A stretch of 64,000 nt of DNA from Pseudomonas sp. (GTDB lineage Bacteria > Pseudomonadota > Gammaproteobacteria > Pseudomonadales > Pseudomonadaceae), in contig VMRT01000027.1 in NCBI GenBank assembly GCA_007713455.1, forward strand, positions 41,548 to 105,547, written 5' to 3'. This document shows, one piece after another, positions 27,146 to 35,861 of the stretch (positions within the stretch are counted from its first letter, which is position 1; the number at the start of each line of letters is the position of its first letter). A program made the position numbers and the translations under genes. Under the pieces are notes generated by a model, which searched no databases, was not told the DNA's origin, and saw only the letters and a list, made by a program, of their open reading frames with translations.

Positions 27146-28066
27146 ATGCGAATCCTCGTTTGCGGTGCCGGCGGCCAAGTGGGTCGAGAACTGGTGGAAC
27201 GGGCAGCAAGTTTCGGGCTGGAGGTGCTGGCGCCTGCACGGGCCCAGCTGGACATCGCGCAACCCGAGCAGGTTGCGGCAGTGATGCGTCAACGTCCCGG
27301 GCTGATCATCAATGCGGCCGCCTATACCCATGTGGACAATGCCGAATCTCATCGTGAGCAGGCCTATGCGGTGAACCGCGACGGCGCGCGCCACCTCGCC
27401 GAGGCGGCCGAGCACGCTGGCGTTCCGTTGTTCCATATATCCACCGACTATGTGTTCTCCGGTGAGGCCGATCGCCCCTATACCGAGAGCGACGAAACCG
27501 GTCCGACCGGCGTCTACGGAGCGAGCAAGCTGGCGGGCGAGGAAGCGATCCGAGGGCGTCTGCAATCGCATCTGATCCTTCGCACCAGCTGGGTTTACGG
27601 CGTGCACGGGCACAACTTCGTCAAGACCATGCTGCGGCTCGCCCGGCAGCGCGATGCGCTTGGTGTGGTGAGCGACCAGATAGGCTGCCCGACCCAGGCT
27701 GGCAGCATCGCTTCGGTGTTGCTCGAACTGGCACGCCGCTACGCAGCCGGCGCGGATCTCGCCTGGGGGGTGTACCACTACAGCGGCGTACCGGCTTGTT
27801 CGTGGTATGACTTCGCCGTGGAAATCTTCCGTCAGGGCGAAGGCGCCGGGCTGATCTCGCGGCAGCCGACGGTGTCGCCGATTGCCACGGCGCAGTACCC
27901 GACTCCCGCCCGGCGGCCGGCCTGGTCGGTGCTCGACTGCAGCCGCTTCGAGTCGACCTTTGGCCTCGCGCCCCGTCACTGGCAGGACGACCTGGCCGAT
28001 GTGCTGGCGATCCTGCGTCAGCAGGAGCACCCGGCGATCAGCCGTGAGCGGTCCTCCCGCGCCTGA
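27146..28066 (+). CDS. dTDP-4-dehydrorhamnose reductase family protein
   Basis: A 306-residue extended short-chain dehydrogenase. It has the NAD(P) motif GAGGQVGRELV, the segment INAAAYTHVDNAE typical of RmlD, STDYVFSGEADRPY, the catalytic Tyr and Lys of YGASKLAGEE, and LRTSWVYGVHGHNFVKTML. It is RmlD-like throughout, but none of rmlA, rmlB or rmlC is nearby, so it may act outside dTDP-rhamnose synthesis. ATG 27146 (MRILVCGAGG) gives the family start; ATG 27131 is possible. The 271 bases upstream, back to sfsA, contain nothing I recognise. Confidence 0.88.
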   Translation: MRILVCGAGGQVGRELVERAASFGLEVLAPARAQLDIAQPEQVAAVMRQRPGLIINAAAYTHVDNAESHREQAYAVNRDGARHLAEAAEHAGVPLFHISTDYVFSGEADRPYTESDETGPTGVYGASKLAGEEAIRGRLQSHLILRTSWVYGVHGHNFVKTMLRLARQRDALGVVSDQIGCPTQAGSIASVLLELARRYAAGADLAWGVYHYSGVPACSWYDFAVEIFRQGEGAGLISRQPTVSPIATAQYPTPARRPAWSVLDCSRFESTFGLAPRHWQDDLADVLAILRQQEHPAISRERSSRA

Positions 28067-28178
28067 CAGAAAGTGCACGGCAGTTACCCGGCGCCGTGCG
28101 ATTTCCCTGACCTCCGGTGTATTCTTGCGCCCCCGCGCCAAGGCGTGGCCTGACGTTCGGCTCTAGAAGGGGCGCAGC

Positions 28179-29078
28179 ATGGTAGTGGTGTTGGCAATAC
28201 TGCCGATCTTCGGTCTGATCACGCTCGGCTATCTGTTCGGCTGGCGGCAATGGCTCAACAACGAAGGAGCGGCCGGGCTGGCCAGTGTCACCTTCAAGCT
28301 GTTCATGCCGGCAGTGCTGTTTACCGGGATCGCCCGCGCCGAGCTGAGTAACGGCATGTCGCCAATGCTCCTGCTGGCCTATTTCGTACCGGTGCTGCTG
28401 GTGTTCCTGCTGGTCAATCTGGTCGCTCACCGCCGCGCCGGGCGCGCCACTCCGCTTGGTCTTACGGCCGCCTACTCGAACAACGTATTGGTCGGCATCC
28501 CGCTGGTGACCACGCTGCTTGGCGCTGAAAGCCTGGTCTATGTGTTCGCCATCCTGGTGTTTCACAGTCTCGTCCTGTTCTCGCTGCAGAGCTTCTACGC
28601 GGCGCTGGGTGACGGCGACAAGGTCAGCGCTCCGGCGCTGCTGAGGAATCTGGCGAATCCGCTGATCATCGGTCTGGTGCTCGGTGCCCTGTTGAATCTA
28701 TCCGGGCTCGAGCTGCCCGAGCCGCTCTGGCGCGTCGCTGTATGGCTGGCGCAGGCGGCATTGCCCTGTGCGCTGATGGTGCTGGGCATCAGCCTGTCGC
28801 GCTATCGCCTGCGGCCAAACGGGACGGCGCTGCTGCTGACGCTGGTCAAACTGGCGGCGTTTCCGGCACTGGTCTGGTGGCTGAGCGGGTTGCTGCCAGG
28901 GCTGAATCAGGATGCACGCAACGTGCTGGTGCTGCTTGCAGCCTGCCCGAGCGGCGTTAACGTGCTGGCGTTCGTCAAGCATTCCGAGGACACGCGAGCG
29001 GTCAGCTCGACCGTGTTTCTCTCGACCGTGACTGCACTCATCAGCCTGCCGCTATGGATGCTGCTTGCTGCTGGCTAG
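28179..29078 (+). CDS. AEC family transporter
   Basis: A 299-residue membrane protein of the auxin efflux carrier (AEC) family with about ten helices in two inverted halves. The N-terminal half shows FKLFMPAVLFTGIA, then AYSNNVLVGIPLV with the family's NNxxxG-type crossover; the second half has ANPLIIGLVLGALL and ACPSGVNVLAFVKH. Bacterial members export small organic acids such as malate or malonate; substrate not predictable here. GAAGGGGCG precedes the ATG. Confidence 0.92.
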   Translation: MVVVLAILPIFGLITLGYLFGWRQWLNNEGAAGLASVTFKLFMPAVLFTGIARAELSNGMSPMLLLAYFVPVLLVFLLVNLVAHRRAGRATPLGLTAAYSNNVLVGIPLVTTLLGAESLVYVFAILVFHSLVLFSLQSFYAALGDGDKVSAPALLRNLANPLIIGLVLGALLNLSGLELPEPLWRVAVWLAQAALPCALMVLGISLSRYRLRPNGTALLLTLVKLAAFPALVWWLSGLLPGLNQDARNVLVLLAACPSGVNVLAFVKHSEDTRAVSSTVFLSTVTALISLPLWMLLAAG

Positions 29079-29172
29079 TCAGCGATTAGGGCTCTGCTGC
29101 AGTTTTGACGAACGGCTCCGGGACAGGACTGTCACAAAAATCACAGACCTGAAAAAAACCGGAGAGCACGGC

Positions 29173-29259
29173 ATGTTGAAATTCATCGGCGGGACCGCAG
29201 GCATCATCTTCATCATCGGCCTGATCGTGGTGATCGGGATATTCAAGCTGCTGTTCTGA
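29173..29259 (+). CDS. 28-residue single-helix membrane peptide
   Basis: A very short gene: MLKFIGGTAG, then an isoleucine/valine-rich helix (IIFIIGLIVVIGIFKLLF). GGAGAG lies about eight bases before the ATG and a strong terminator follows within 20 bases, so it is an independently bounded unit and not chance. The helix carries regularly placed glycines. I know of no named family; small hydrophobic peptides of this type often bind larger membrane proteins. Confidence 0.7.
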   Translation: MLKFIGGTAGIIFIIGLIVVIGIFKLLF

Positions 29260-29273
29260 CGAGCGGGGGCGAC

Positions 29274-29306
29274 AGGCCGGCCGGCGCAAGCCCGCCGGCC
29301 TTTTTC
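29274..29306 (+). terminator. Terminator after the 28-residue peptide gene
   Basis: GCCGGCG / CGCCGGC stem inside AGGCCGGCCGGCGCAAGCCCGCCGGCC, followed by five T residues. Confidence 0.88.
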
Positions 29307-29321
29307 ATGCGCGGCTATTTG

Positions 29322-30077
29322 TTAGCTGCGCGGTTCCTGCGCCGAGGTTGCCATGATGTCCTCCAGTCGCAGGCCGGTCAGCCCGTGGATGGTGCGCCAG
29401 AGGTAGAAGAAGATCGCCATCATCATCAACATGCTGGGAATGGCGATCATCGGGTAGCTGAGCAGGGTCATGCGGCCCAGTTCGGCGTTGAAGGCTTCGC
29501 TGCCGGCGGGGCTGTTGACGATCCATTTGGCCAGCACGTAATTCATGAACGACGAGAAGAAGAAGGTGCCGCTGAGCAGGTAGGTCGCCCGCAGCAGCCG
29601 CGTTTCGAAGTGTTCGACCTGGCCGTTTTGCTCGAGCTGTTCGTGGATCTTGTCCACGTTGAGCACTTTAGGGTTGTACAGCAGGGTGCGAATCAGCGGG
29701 TAGCGGGTGCGCGTCGAGGCCAGCACGGTGATGCCGATGATGCCGGGAACCGCTGCTTCCTTGATGGCGAGCCACTGGGTATCGAGCTGAAGCAGCCCGA
29801 TGCCGCCAGTCAGCAGCACACTGATCAGGCCGAGCAGGGCTATCCAGTTGAACTTGCGGTATTTGGCCAGCTCCCACAGCCCCCAGCCCAGCGGAAAGGC
29901 CAGGGCAAGCAGCAGTGCACCATCGGCGCCGAGGCGGTCTTCACCACTGAGCTTCATCAGGATCAGCGAGGGAATCAGGATGCTGACGGCCAGGTCGATT
30001 AGCGGGCGCGGTTTGTGTTCGGCGTGGGTCTGGTCGGTATCGGTCATGACATCGGGTTGGTCTGGAGAGGGCTGCAT
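29322..30077 (-). CDS. VC0807 family integral membrane protein
   Basis: A membrane protein of about 251 residues resembling the VC0807 family, with unknown function. It has about six membrane segments (LIDLAVSILIPSLILM, ALLLALAFPLGWGLWEL, FNWIALLGLISVLLTGGI, then two near the C-terminus SGTFFFSSFMNYVLA and SYPMIAIPSMLMMMAIFFYLW). A soluble stretch with RTRYPLIRTLLYNPKVLNVDKI lies in the middle. The start is uncertain: ATGs at 30110, 30077 and 30047 are in frame, and AGG before 30077 favours that one. Confidence 0.78.
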   Translation of the reverse strand: MQPSPDQPDVMTDTDQTHAEHKPRPLIDLAVSILIPSLILMKLSGEDRLGADGALLLALAFPLGWGLWELAKYRKFNWIALLGLISVLLTGGIGLLQLDTQWLAIKEAAVPGIIGITVLASTRTRYPLIRTLLYNPKVLNVDKIHEQLEQNGQVEHFETRLLRATYLLSGTFFFSSFMNYVLAKWIVNSPAGSEAFNAELGRMTLLSYPMIAIPSMLMMMAIFFYLWRTIHGLTGLRLEDIMATSAQEPRS

Positions 30078-30147
30078 GATCGCCTGTGTTGCGGTCATTC
30101 GCCATACCATCTTCGTCGGGATGGCGATTGGTATCGTTTCCCCAGCA

Positions 30148-31092
30148 TCAATGTTCGGACGCTGCGCTGCGTTTCGCGCGCCATTGGCCGTACTCGAATA
30201 TCAGTACGACGATAATGGCCAGAGCGAAGGGCAGTAGCAGATAGAAACCGCGGAACACGATGAGTGCTGCCAGCACGTCCACTGTGGGGACTTCCGGGAG
30301 GGCGGCTACGAAGGTCAGCTCCAGCACACCGAGCCCGCCGGGGGCGTGGGACAGCAATGCCAGGGTGAAGGAGGCGAGGAATACGCCGAGGATGGTCAGA
30401 TAGCCCGGGTTGTGTTCCGGCGGCAGCGCGAAGTAGATGATCGCCGCGGCACAGAGCAGCTCAAGCGGGCCCGCCAGCAGCTGACGGCCGACGATTGGCA
30501 GTCGCGGGTACTCGATGTGCCATTTGCCCAGCCGCCACGGTGGCAACTGACGCCATGCGCCGAACGCATAGAGCGCGACCAGCATGAGCAGGGTCGAACC
30601 GACGGCGATGGATACCCAGCTGTCGCTATCGACAGCCCGATGAAGAAGCTGCGGTTTCAGGATCAGCACGGCGCCCCCGGCGAGCAGGGTGCCCAGTGCG
30701 AAGGTCAGCGAGCAGAAGACGATCAGGATGCCGATTTCCTGGGGCGTCAGGCCCCGGCTGCGGTAGGCGCGATAGCGCACCAGAGCGCCGGAAAACACCG
30801 ATGCGCCGATGTTGTGCGCCAGCGCGTAGGTGGTGAAGGAACAGAGTGCGATGAACCACCAGGACATCTTCTTGCCCAGATGAGCCATCGCGATGCGGTC
30901 GTACCAGGCCAGCGCGACATAGGCGCCCAGGGTCGACAGCGCGGCCAGCAGCCAACGCCGCGCGCCGATCGCCTGCAGGCTGTCGGTAAGCTCGCTGAGC
31001 GAGATGTTGCGCACTTCGTGGTACAGCAGGTAGCCGGACAGCAGCACGGCCAGGACTCCGATGAGAGTCCAGGCGACATCGCTCCGCTTCAT
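30148..31092 (-). CDS. YbhN/UPF0104 family membrane protein (LPG synthase-type TM domain)
   Basis: A 314-residue protein with about eight membrane segments, in the family that forms the flippase-like transmembrane half of MprF lysyl-phosphatidylglycerol synthases; no aminoacyl-transferase domain is attached. Landmarks are AWYDRIAMAHLG, YALAHNIGASVFSGALVRYRAYRSRGLTP and SHAPGGLGVLELTFVA. ATG 31092 (MKRSDVAW) follows AAGGAG and starts just before the first helix; upstream sequence in frame is not membrane-like. A role in lipid handling is inferred from the family. Confidence 0.85.
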   Translation of the reverse strand: MKRSDVAWTLIGVLAVLLSGYLLYHEVRNISLSELTDSLQAIGARRWLLAALSTLGAYVALAWYDRIAMAHLGKKMSWWFIALCSFTTYALAHNIGASVFSGALVRYRAYRSRGLTPQEIGILIVFCSLTFALGTLLAGGAVLILKPQLLHRAVDSDSWVSIAVGSTLLMLVALYAFGAWRQLPPWRLGKWHIEYPRLPIVGRQLLAGPLELLCAAAIIYFALPPEHNPGYLTILGVFLASFTLALLSHAPGGLGVLELTFVAALPEVPTVDVLAALIVFRGFYLLLPFALAIIVVLIFEYGQWRAKRSAASEH

Positions 31093-31445
31093 AATCGCGT
31101 GGCTCCTTGAGGGAAGAGGATTGGCCACGTCTTGCGCTGAAGCGCACTCATCCCTGATCAACCGCCATGCCAAACCTCCACCTGTTCTCGAATCGTCAAA
31201 CAATCGGCAGCTGGCGGCCGGTTTTGTTCAGTTTTTCACCCGAGTGGTCTTCTCGCTCGGACCGGCAGGAGGAGGTGCCGCTTGGATTGGTATCCCGCGG
31301 GAGAGCGCCGATGCCTGGGCGGTCGTCTGGGCATCGGTAGCCTGAGGCGATGCTGTGCATGTGGTGCAGGGGATGTAGAAGCGGTGCCAGTGCGGTGGTC
31401 GACTATTGTCAGGGATTGGAAATCTGCGGGGACGGTAGGGCGCGG
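31093..31445. other. Intergenic region between the YbhN-like gene and retS (353 bp)
   Basis: No coding sequence or RNA recognised. It contains the leader of the minus-strand YbhN-like gene and the trailer of retS. No clear terminator hairpin with a T run follows the retS stop. Confidence 0.4.
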
Positions 31446-34295
31446 TCAGTCGACGCTCTCTGCCTGCTTGACGCGGACCCAGTGGTCGACAAGTTCGCGC
31501 AGGTTCGAGAGTTCCACCGGCTTGGCCATATGACCGTCCATGCCTGCTTCTCGCGCGCGGTCGCGGTGCTCGCTGAGGATATGCGCAGTCAGGGCAACGA
31601 CGGGAGTACGCCGGCGCGCATTCCTGACTTCCCATTCACGCAGCTGGTGGGTGGCCTGAAAGCCGTCGAGCACGGGCATCTCGCAATCCATCAGGACCAG
31701 GTCATACGGCTGCGCCTTGATCGCCTCCAGCGCCTCTTCGCCGTTGCAGGCGGTGTCCGGTTGCAGGTTGAGTTTGTTCAGCATGCCGCGGATGACCTTG
31801 GTGGAAATACTGTTGTCCTCGGCGACCAGGATGCGGAAGTCACTCGGGACTTCGAGCGCGGGTAGGTTCTGCGGCACCGTTGCCTGGCGCTGCTGGATGC
31901 CCGGCTGGCGCTGCGCGAGTTCGTCGGCCAAGGTGGTCTTCAGCGTGTAACCGGCGACCGGTTTGGCGAGGATGCGCTTGATACCCGCATTGCGCGCAAT
32001 GATCTTGCTCGGTGCGCTGCTCATGCCGGTGAGCATGATCAGCAGGACGTCATGGTTGAGGCTGTAATCTTCCTTGATCTTGCTCGCCAGCTGCATGCCG
32101 GTCATGCCGGGCATGTCCTGATCGAGCAGGACCACATCGAAGTATTCCTTGAGGTGCGCCTTGGTCCGCAGCAGGGCCAGCGCCTCTTTGCCCGACGCAA
32201 CGGCGCTGACCTCCAGGCCCCAGCCGCTGCATTGCTGGACCAGTACCTTGCGGCAGGTGTCGTTGTCATCGACGATCAGCAGCCGAGTGCCTTGCAGCGG
32301 CCCGTCCAGGTCGGCATTGCTCTGCGCCAGCCCTTCACTGGCCAGCGGCAGACTGATCCACAAGGTGTTGCCCTGGCTGGTGCCAGTCTGGATACCGAAA
32401 TGACCATCCATCAGTTGCACCAGCTGGCGCGCGATGATCAGCCCCAGGCGCCCGCCATGGCGTGTCGCCGCAAGAAAGTCATGACTGTCGACTGCGGCAT
32501 TGAGCAGCGCGTCGCGCTCGTACGCCTCGAGTGGCCGCCCACTATCCTGCACGGTGATGCGCAGGCGCGGGCTCTCGGGCGGTCCGTCGACCGCGGCGAT
32601 CAGCAGCACCTCGCCCTCGTCGGTCTGCTTGAAGGCATTCTCCAGCAGGTTGAGCAGGGTCTGGCGCAGACGGGTCGGATCGCCGGTCACCACCTGCGGC
32701 AGCTGCGGCTGGATAAAGCTGATCAGCTCGACCTTCTGCTGTTCGGCCTTGGCGCGGAAGATGCTCAGACAGTCTTCGATCAGCGCGTTGAAATCGAACT
32801 GCACGTCATCCAGCTCGATCTGGCCAGATTCCAGCTTGGAAATGTCGAGAATCTCGTTGATCAGATTGAGCAGTTCGTTGCCGGAGCTATGAATCGTCTG
32901 GACGTAGTCGCGTTGCTTGGCCGACAGCGAAGTGCCCAGCAGCAATTCGCTCATGCCCAACACGCCGTTCATTGGCGTTCTCAGTTCATGGCTGATCTTG
33001 GACAGGAAATCGGCCTTGGTCTTGAGCTCCGCGCTGCTGACTGCCGCTGCTGTGTATTGGGTGCGGCTGTCGGTCTGGCGCTGACGTTGACGTTCGAGCA
33101 GGGCGAAGCTGAGCAGCAACCCTGCGAGGGTCGCCAGGCTGAACAAGCCGCCAGTCAACCAGCCCGGGTCGAGCTGGTCGAAGCCCAGCAACATGGGCAT
33201 GAAGAAGATCATGCCGACGTTGAACAGGGTCGTTCCGGCCACCACCAGGCGCGCCGGCTGATAGCCCTGGCGCCAGTGATAGATCGCGACGAACAGAGTG
33301 CTGCACGATGCGGCCAGCACCAGCGAATAGATCAGCCAGCTGTACCACGGCCACTGACCGAGCAGGATGCTGGCTGCCAGCGCCAGTACCAGGTTGAGTT
33401 CGATGCCCAGCAGCCAGGTGATCCAGGTTCGCCCGCGGTGATGGAAGAAACCCAGCGTGTAGCCGAGCAGCGCGGCGCTGGCGGCCATCGCCGACAGGTC
33501 GGCGATCAGCGGCTGACTGTAGGTCAGCCAGGGCAGCCACGCCGCCATGACCCCGAGATTGGCCATGGCGCAGGCCAGCAGGGCGCCGTGCAGCAGGCTC
33601 AGCCAGATATGCGTGTAGCTGAGCGTGTAGGCAAAGCGCAGCAGGTTGTAGATCATCAACAGGGCTAGTGCGCCGAAGAGCGCGCCGAACAGGTAGGCAG
33701 GCTTGCTCAGGCTGACTAGGCCGGCTTCATCGATGGTCTTGAACCAGGTCATCACCGGATGGCTGGACTGCAGGCGGATATAGGCCTCGCGTGGCTGCCC
33801 GTCATTGGGAAGGCTGAACAGGTACGCCCGGTTGGGCAATGGCCGGGCGCTGAAGGGGCGCAGTTCCCCGGTCGCCGTATGCTGCTCGAGCTTGCCGTCA
33901 CGCAGCAGGTAGAAGTCCAGATACTGCACTCGCGGTGCAAACAGCCACAGCCACTTCGGTCGGGTCAGTGACGGCAGGCTGACCTGCAGCCAGACGGCTC
34001 GGTCGCTGGCCGGAGCGCTGTAGGAGAGTTTTTCGAGACGCTGGAACAGTGCGCGCTGGGAAACCACCTCGTCGAGCGTAAGCCCTCCCGACTGGTCGAT
34101 CAGCATGCGCCAGTTCTGTGGCACGGAATTGGGTGGAGCAGATAGTGCTGGGGAGGGCGTCGACTGGGTAATGGACGCCAGGGCCGGAAGCGGGATCAGG
34201 TTGATCAGCAGCAGGCCGAAGAAAACAGCGATGGCAATCCGGAGCCGACCCACTTGAGAAGTCCGTTCATGTGTGTGACGGCCGATTATAGCCAT
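31446..34295 (-). CDS. retS: Hybrid sensor kinase RetS
   Basis: A 949-residue hybrid kinase with the RetS layout: N-terminal membrane signal (16-41), periplasmic 7TMR-DISMED2 sensor (about 60-190), seven-helix DISM domain (about 200-400), HisKA with His436 in SKISHELRTPMNG, an ATPase domain, and two receivers (Asp725 in VVLLDQDMPG, Asp870 in LVLMDCEMPVLDG). RetS blocks GacS by direct pairing and so favours motile, acute-type behaviour over biofilm. The G1 box reads QDSGRP instead of DxGxG, consistent with a non-canonical kinase. Next to purD-purH-fis, as I recall for P. aeruginosa. The exact start is uncertain. Confidence 0.88.
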   Translation of the reverse strand: MAIIGRHTHERTSQVGRLRIAIAVFFGLLLINLIPLPALASITQSTPSPALSAPPNSVPQNWRMLIDQSGGLTLDEVVSQRALFQRLEKLSYSAPASDRAVWLQVSLPSLTRPKWLWLFAPRVQYLDFYLLRDGKLEQHTATGELRPFSARPLPNRAYLFSLPNDGQPREAYIRLQSSHPVMTWFKTIDEAGLVSLSKPAYLFGALFGALALLMIYNLLRFAYTLSYTHIWLSLLHGALLACAMANLGVMAAWLPWLTYSQPLIADLSAMAASAALLGYTLGFFHHRGRTWITWLLGIELNLVLALAASILLGQWPWYSWLIYSLVLAASCSTLFVAIYHWRQGYQPARLVVAGTTLFNVGMIFFMPMLLGFDQLDPGWLTGGLFSLATLAGLLLSFALLERQRQRQTDSRTQYTAAAVSSAELKTKADFLSKISHELRTPMNGVLGMSELLLGTSLSAKQRDYVQTIHSSGNELLNLINEILDISKLESGQIELDDVQFDFNALIEDCLSIFRAKAEQQKVELISFIQPQLPQVVTGDPTRLRQTLLNLLENAFKQTDEGEVLLIAAVDGPPESPRLRITVQDSGRPLEAYERDALLNAAVDSHDFLAATRHGGRLGLIIARQLVQLMDGHFGIQTGTSQGNTLWISLPLASEGLAQSNADLDGPLQGTRLLIVDDNDTCRKVLVQQCSGWGLEVSAVASGKEALALLRTKAHLKEYFDVVLLDQDMPGMTGMQLASKIKEDYSLNHDVLLIMLTGMSSAPSKIIARNAGIKRILAKPVAGYTLKTTLADELAQRQPGIQQRQATVPQNLPALEVPSDFRILVAEDNSISTKVIRGMLNKLNLQPDTACNGEEALEAIKAQPYDLVLMDCEMPVLDGFQATHQLREWEVRNARRRTPVVALTAHILSEHRDRAREAGMDGHMAKPVELSNLRELVDHWVRVKQAESVD

Positions 34296-34311
34296 GCCTT
34301 TGTCGGCCTGT

Positions 34312-34351
34312 AATGCGTGCGGCAGCTATAAAACTTGGCGCCGCACGCATT
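34312..34351. repeat. 12-bp inverted repeat between purD and retS
   Basis: AATGCGTGCGGC (34312-34323) and GCCGCACGCATT (34340-34351) are perfect complements around a 16-base AT-containing loop. It lies 18 bases beyond the purD stop and 17 bases before the retS start. No T run, so it is either a weak terminator, an RNA processing/stability hairpin or an operator. Confidence 0.55.
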
Positions 34352-34369
34352 CCTGGCGCCTGGCTACGC

Positions 34370-35662
34370 TCAGCTGTCGCCCAGCTCCCGGGAGATGGCG
34401 CGATAGCCGATATCTTTGCGATAGAAACAGCCATTCCAGTGGATTTTTTCCGCCAGACGGTATGCCTGCTGCTGCGCCTCGGAGACGGTGCGGCCGATGG
34501 CAGTTGCGCAAAGTACGCGGCCACCGGCGGTGACGACCTGGCCCTGGTCATTCAGCGCGGTACCGGCATGAAACACCTTGCCATCCAGCGCAGCGGCATC
34601 GTCCAACCCTTCGATCACATCGCCCTTGGCGTAATCGCCCGGGTAGCCGCCAGCGGCCAGCACCACGCCGACGGTCGGGCGCGGATCCCAGGTCGCCTCG
34701 ACCTTGTCCAGCGCCTTGGCTAGCGCGGCTTCGACCAGCAGCACCAGCGAGGATTCGAGGCGCACCATGATCGGCTGGGTTTCCGGGTCGCCGAAGCGGC
34801 AGTTGAACTCGATGACCTTCGGCTGGCCAGCCTTGTCGATCATCAGGCCGGCGTAGAGGAAGCCGGTGTAGACATTGCCTTCGGCAGCCATGCCGCGCAC
34901 GGTCGGGTAGATCACCTCGTCCATCACGCGCTTATGCACATCGGCGGTGACCACCGGAGCCGGCGAATAGGCGCCCATGCCGCCGGTGTTGGGGCCGCTG
35001 TCGCCGTCGCCGACTCGCTTGTGGTCCTGGCTGGTGGCCATCGGCAGCACGTTCTCGCCGTCGACCATGACGATGAAGCTGGCCTCTTCGCCATCCAGGA
35101 ATTCTTCAATGACTACGCGCGCGCCGGCGTCGCCGAAGGCGTTGCCGGACAGCATGTCGCGTACCGCTTCCTCGGCTTCGACCAGGGTCATGGCGACGAT
35201 CACACCCTTGCCGGCGGCCAGGCCGTCGGCCTTGATGACGATCGGCGCGCCCTTCTCGCGCAGGTAGGCCAGCGCCGGCTCGACTTCGGTGAAGTTCTGG
35301 TAGTCGGCGGTGGGGATGTTCTGGCGCGCCAGGAAGTCCTTGGTGAAGGCCTTGGAGCCTTCCAGCTGCGCGGCGGCGGCGGTCGGTCCGAAGATGTCCA
35401 GGCCGCGCGAACGGAACAGATCGACCACGCCTTTGACCAGCGGTGCCTCGGGGCCGACGATGGTCAGTTGTACGTTGGCGGCGGCGAAATCCGCGAGTTG
35501 CTCGATGGCCAGTACATCGATCGCGACGTTCTCGCACTTGGCTTCAGTGGCGGTGCCGGCGTTGCCCGGGGCGACGAATACCTTGGCGACGCGTGGATCC
35601 TGCGCAACCTTCCAGGCTAGGGCGTGCTCGCGGCCGCCGCTGCCGATGATCAGTACGTTCAT
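34370..35662 (-). CDS. purD: Phosphoribosylamine-glycine ligase (GARS)
   Basis: A 430-residue ATP-grasp enzyme for the second step of purine synthesis. It begins MNVLIIGSGGREHALAWKV and carries PEAPLVKGVVD, the ATP-grasp segments IVIKADGLAAGKGV and EEFLDGEEASFIVMVDG, the family signature NCRFGDPETQPIM with metal ligands, and the C-terminal VLAAGGYPGDY. It follows purH in the same direction across a 199-base gap containing a palindromic repeat. Confidence 0.97.
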   Translation of the reverse strand: MNVLIIGSGGREHALAWKVAQDPRVAKVFVAPGNAGTATEAKCENVAIDVLAIEQLADFAAANVQLTIVGPEAPLVKGVVDLFRSRGLDIFGPTAAAAQLEGSKAFTKDFLARQNIPTADYQNFTEVEPALAYLREKGAPIVIKADGLAAGKGVIVAMTLVEAEEAVRDMLSGNAFGDAGARVVIEEFLDGEEASFIVMVDGENVLPMATSQDHKRVGDGDSGPNTGGMGAYSPAPVVTADVHKRVMDEVIYPTVRGMAAEGNVYTGFLYAGLMIDKAGQPKVIEFNCRFGDPETQPIMVRLESSLVLLVEAALAKALDKVEATWDPRPTVGVVLAAGGYPGDYAKGDVIEGLDDAAALDGKVFHAGTALNDQGQVVTAGGRVLCATAIGRTVSEAQQQAYRLAEKIHWNGCFYRKDIGYRAISRELGDS

Positions 35663-35699
35663 GTTTCTCTCCCAATGGAGGCGGGCCGGTCGCCCGCTT

Positions 35700-35725
35700 G
35701 GTGGATAAGCGAAGCGTTATCCACC
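35700..35725. repeat. Palindromic intergenic repeat, stutzeri type
   Basis: GGTGGATAA (35700-35708) and TTATCCACC (35717-35725) around GCGAAGCG, followed by CTACG. From memory, closely similar GGTGGATAAGCGAAGCG elements are very common in P. stutzeri genomes. It lies in the purH-purD gap. Confidence 0.65.
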
Positions 35726-35861
35726 CTACGAATTCTGAGGTCGCGATCGGGCTGGTAGATGCAAGGCGCCCGATTCTTCACCCGGCGGAGTTGCCTTCTG
35801 GCAATGAGCATGGGGGAAGAGTCGGGCAGCGCCGCAGATGCCTGTCCGAATGCGGCCGATT

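Noticed and set aside
32052..33668. 538-codon open frame antisense to retS
   Set aside because: Glutamine/arginine-rich shadow translation; RetS domains occupy the other strand.
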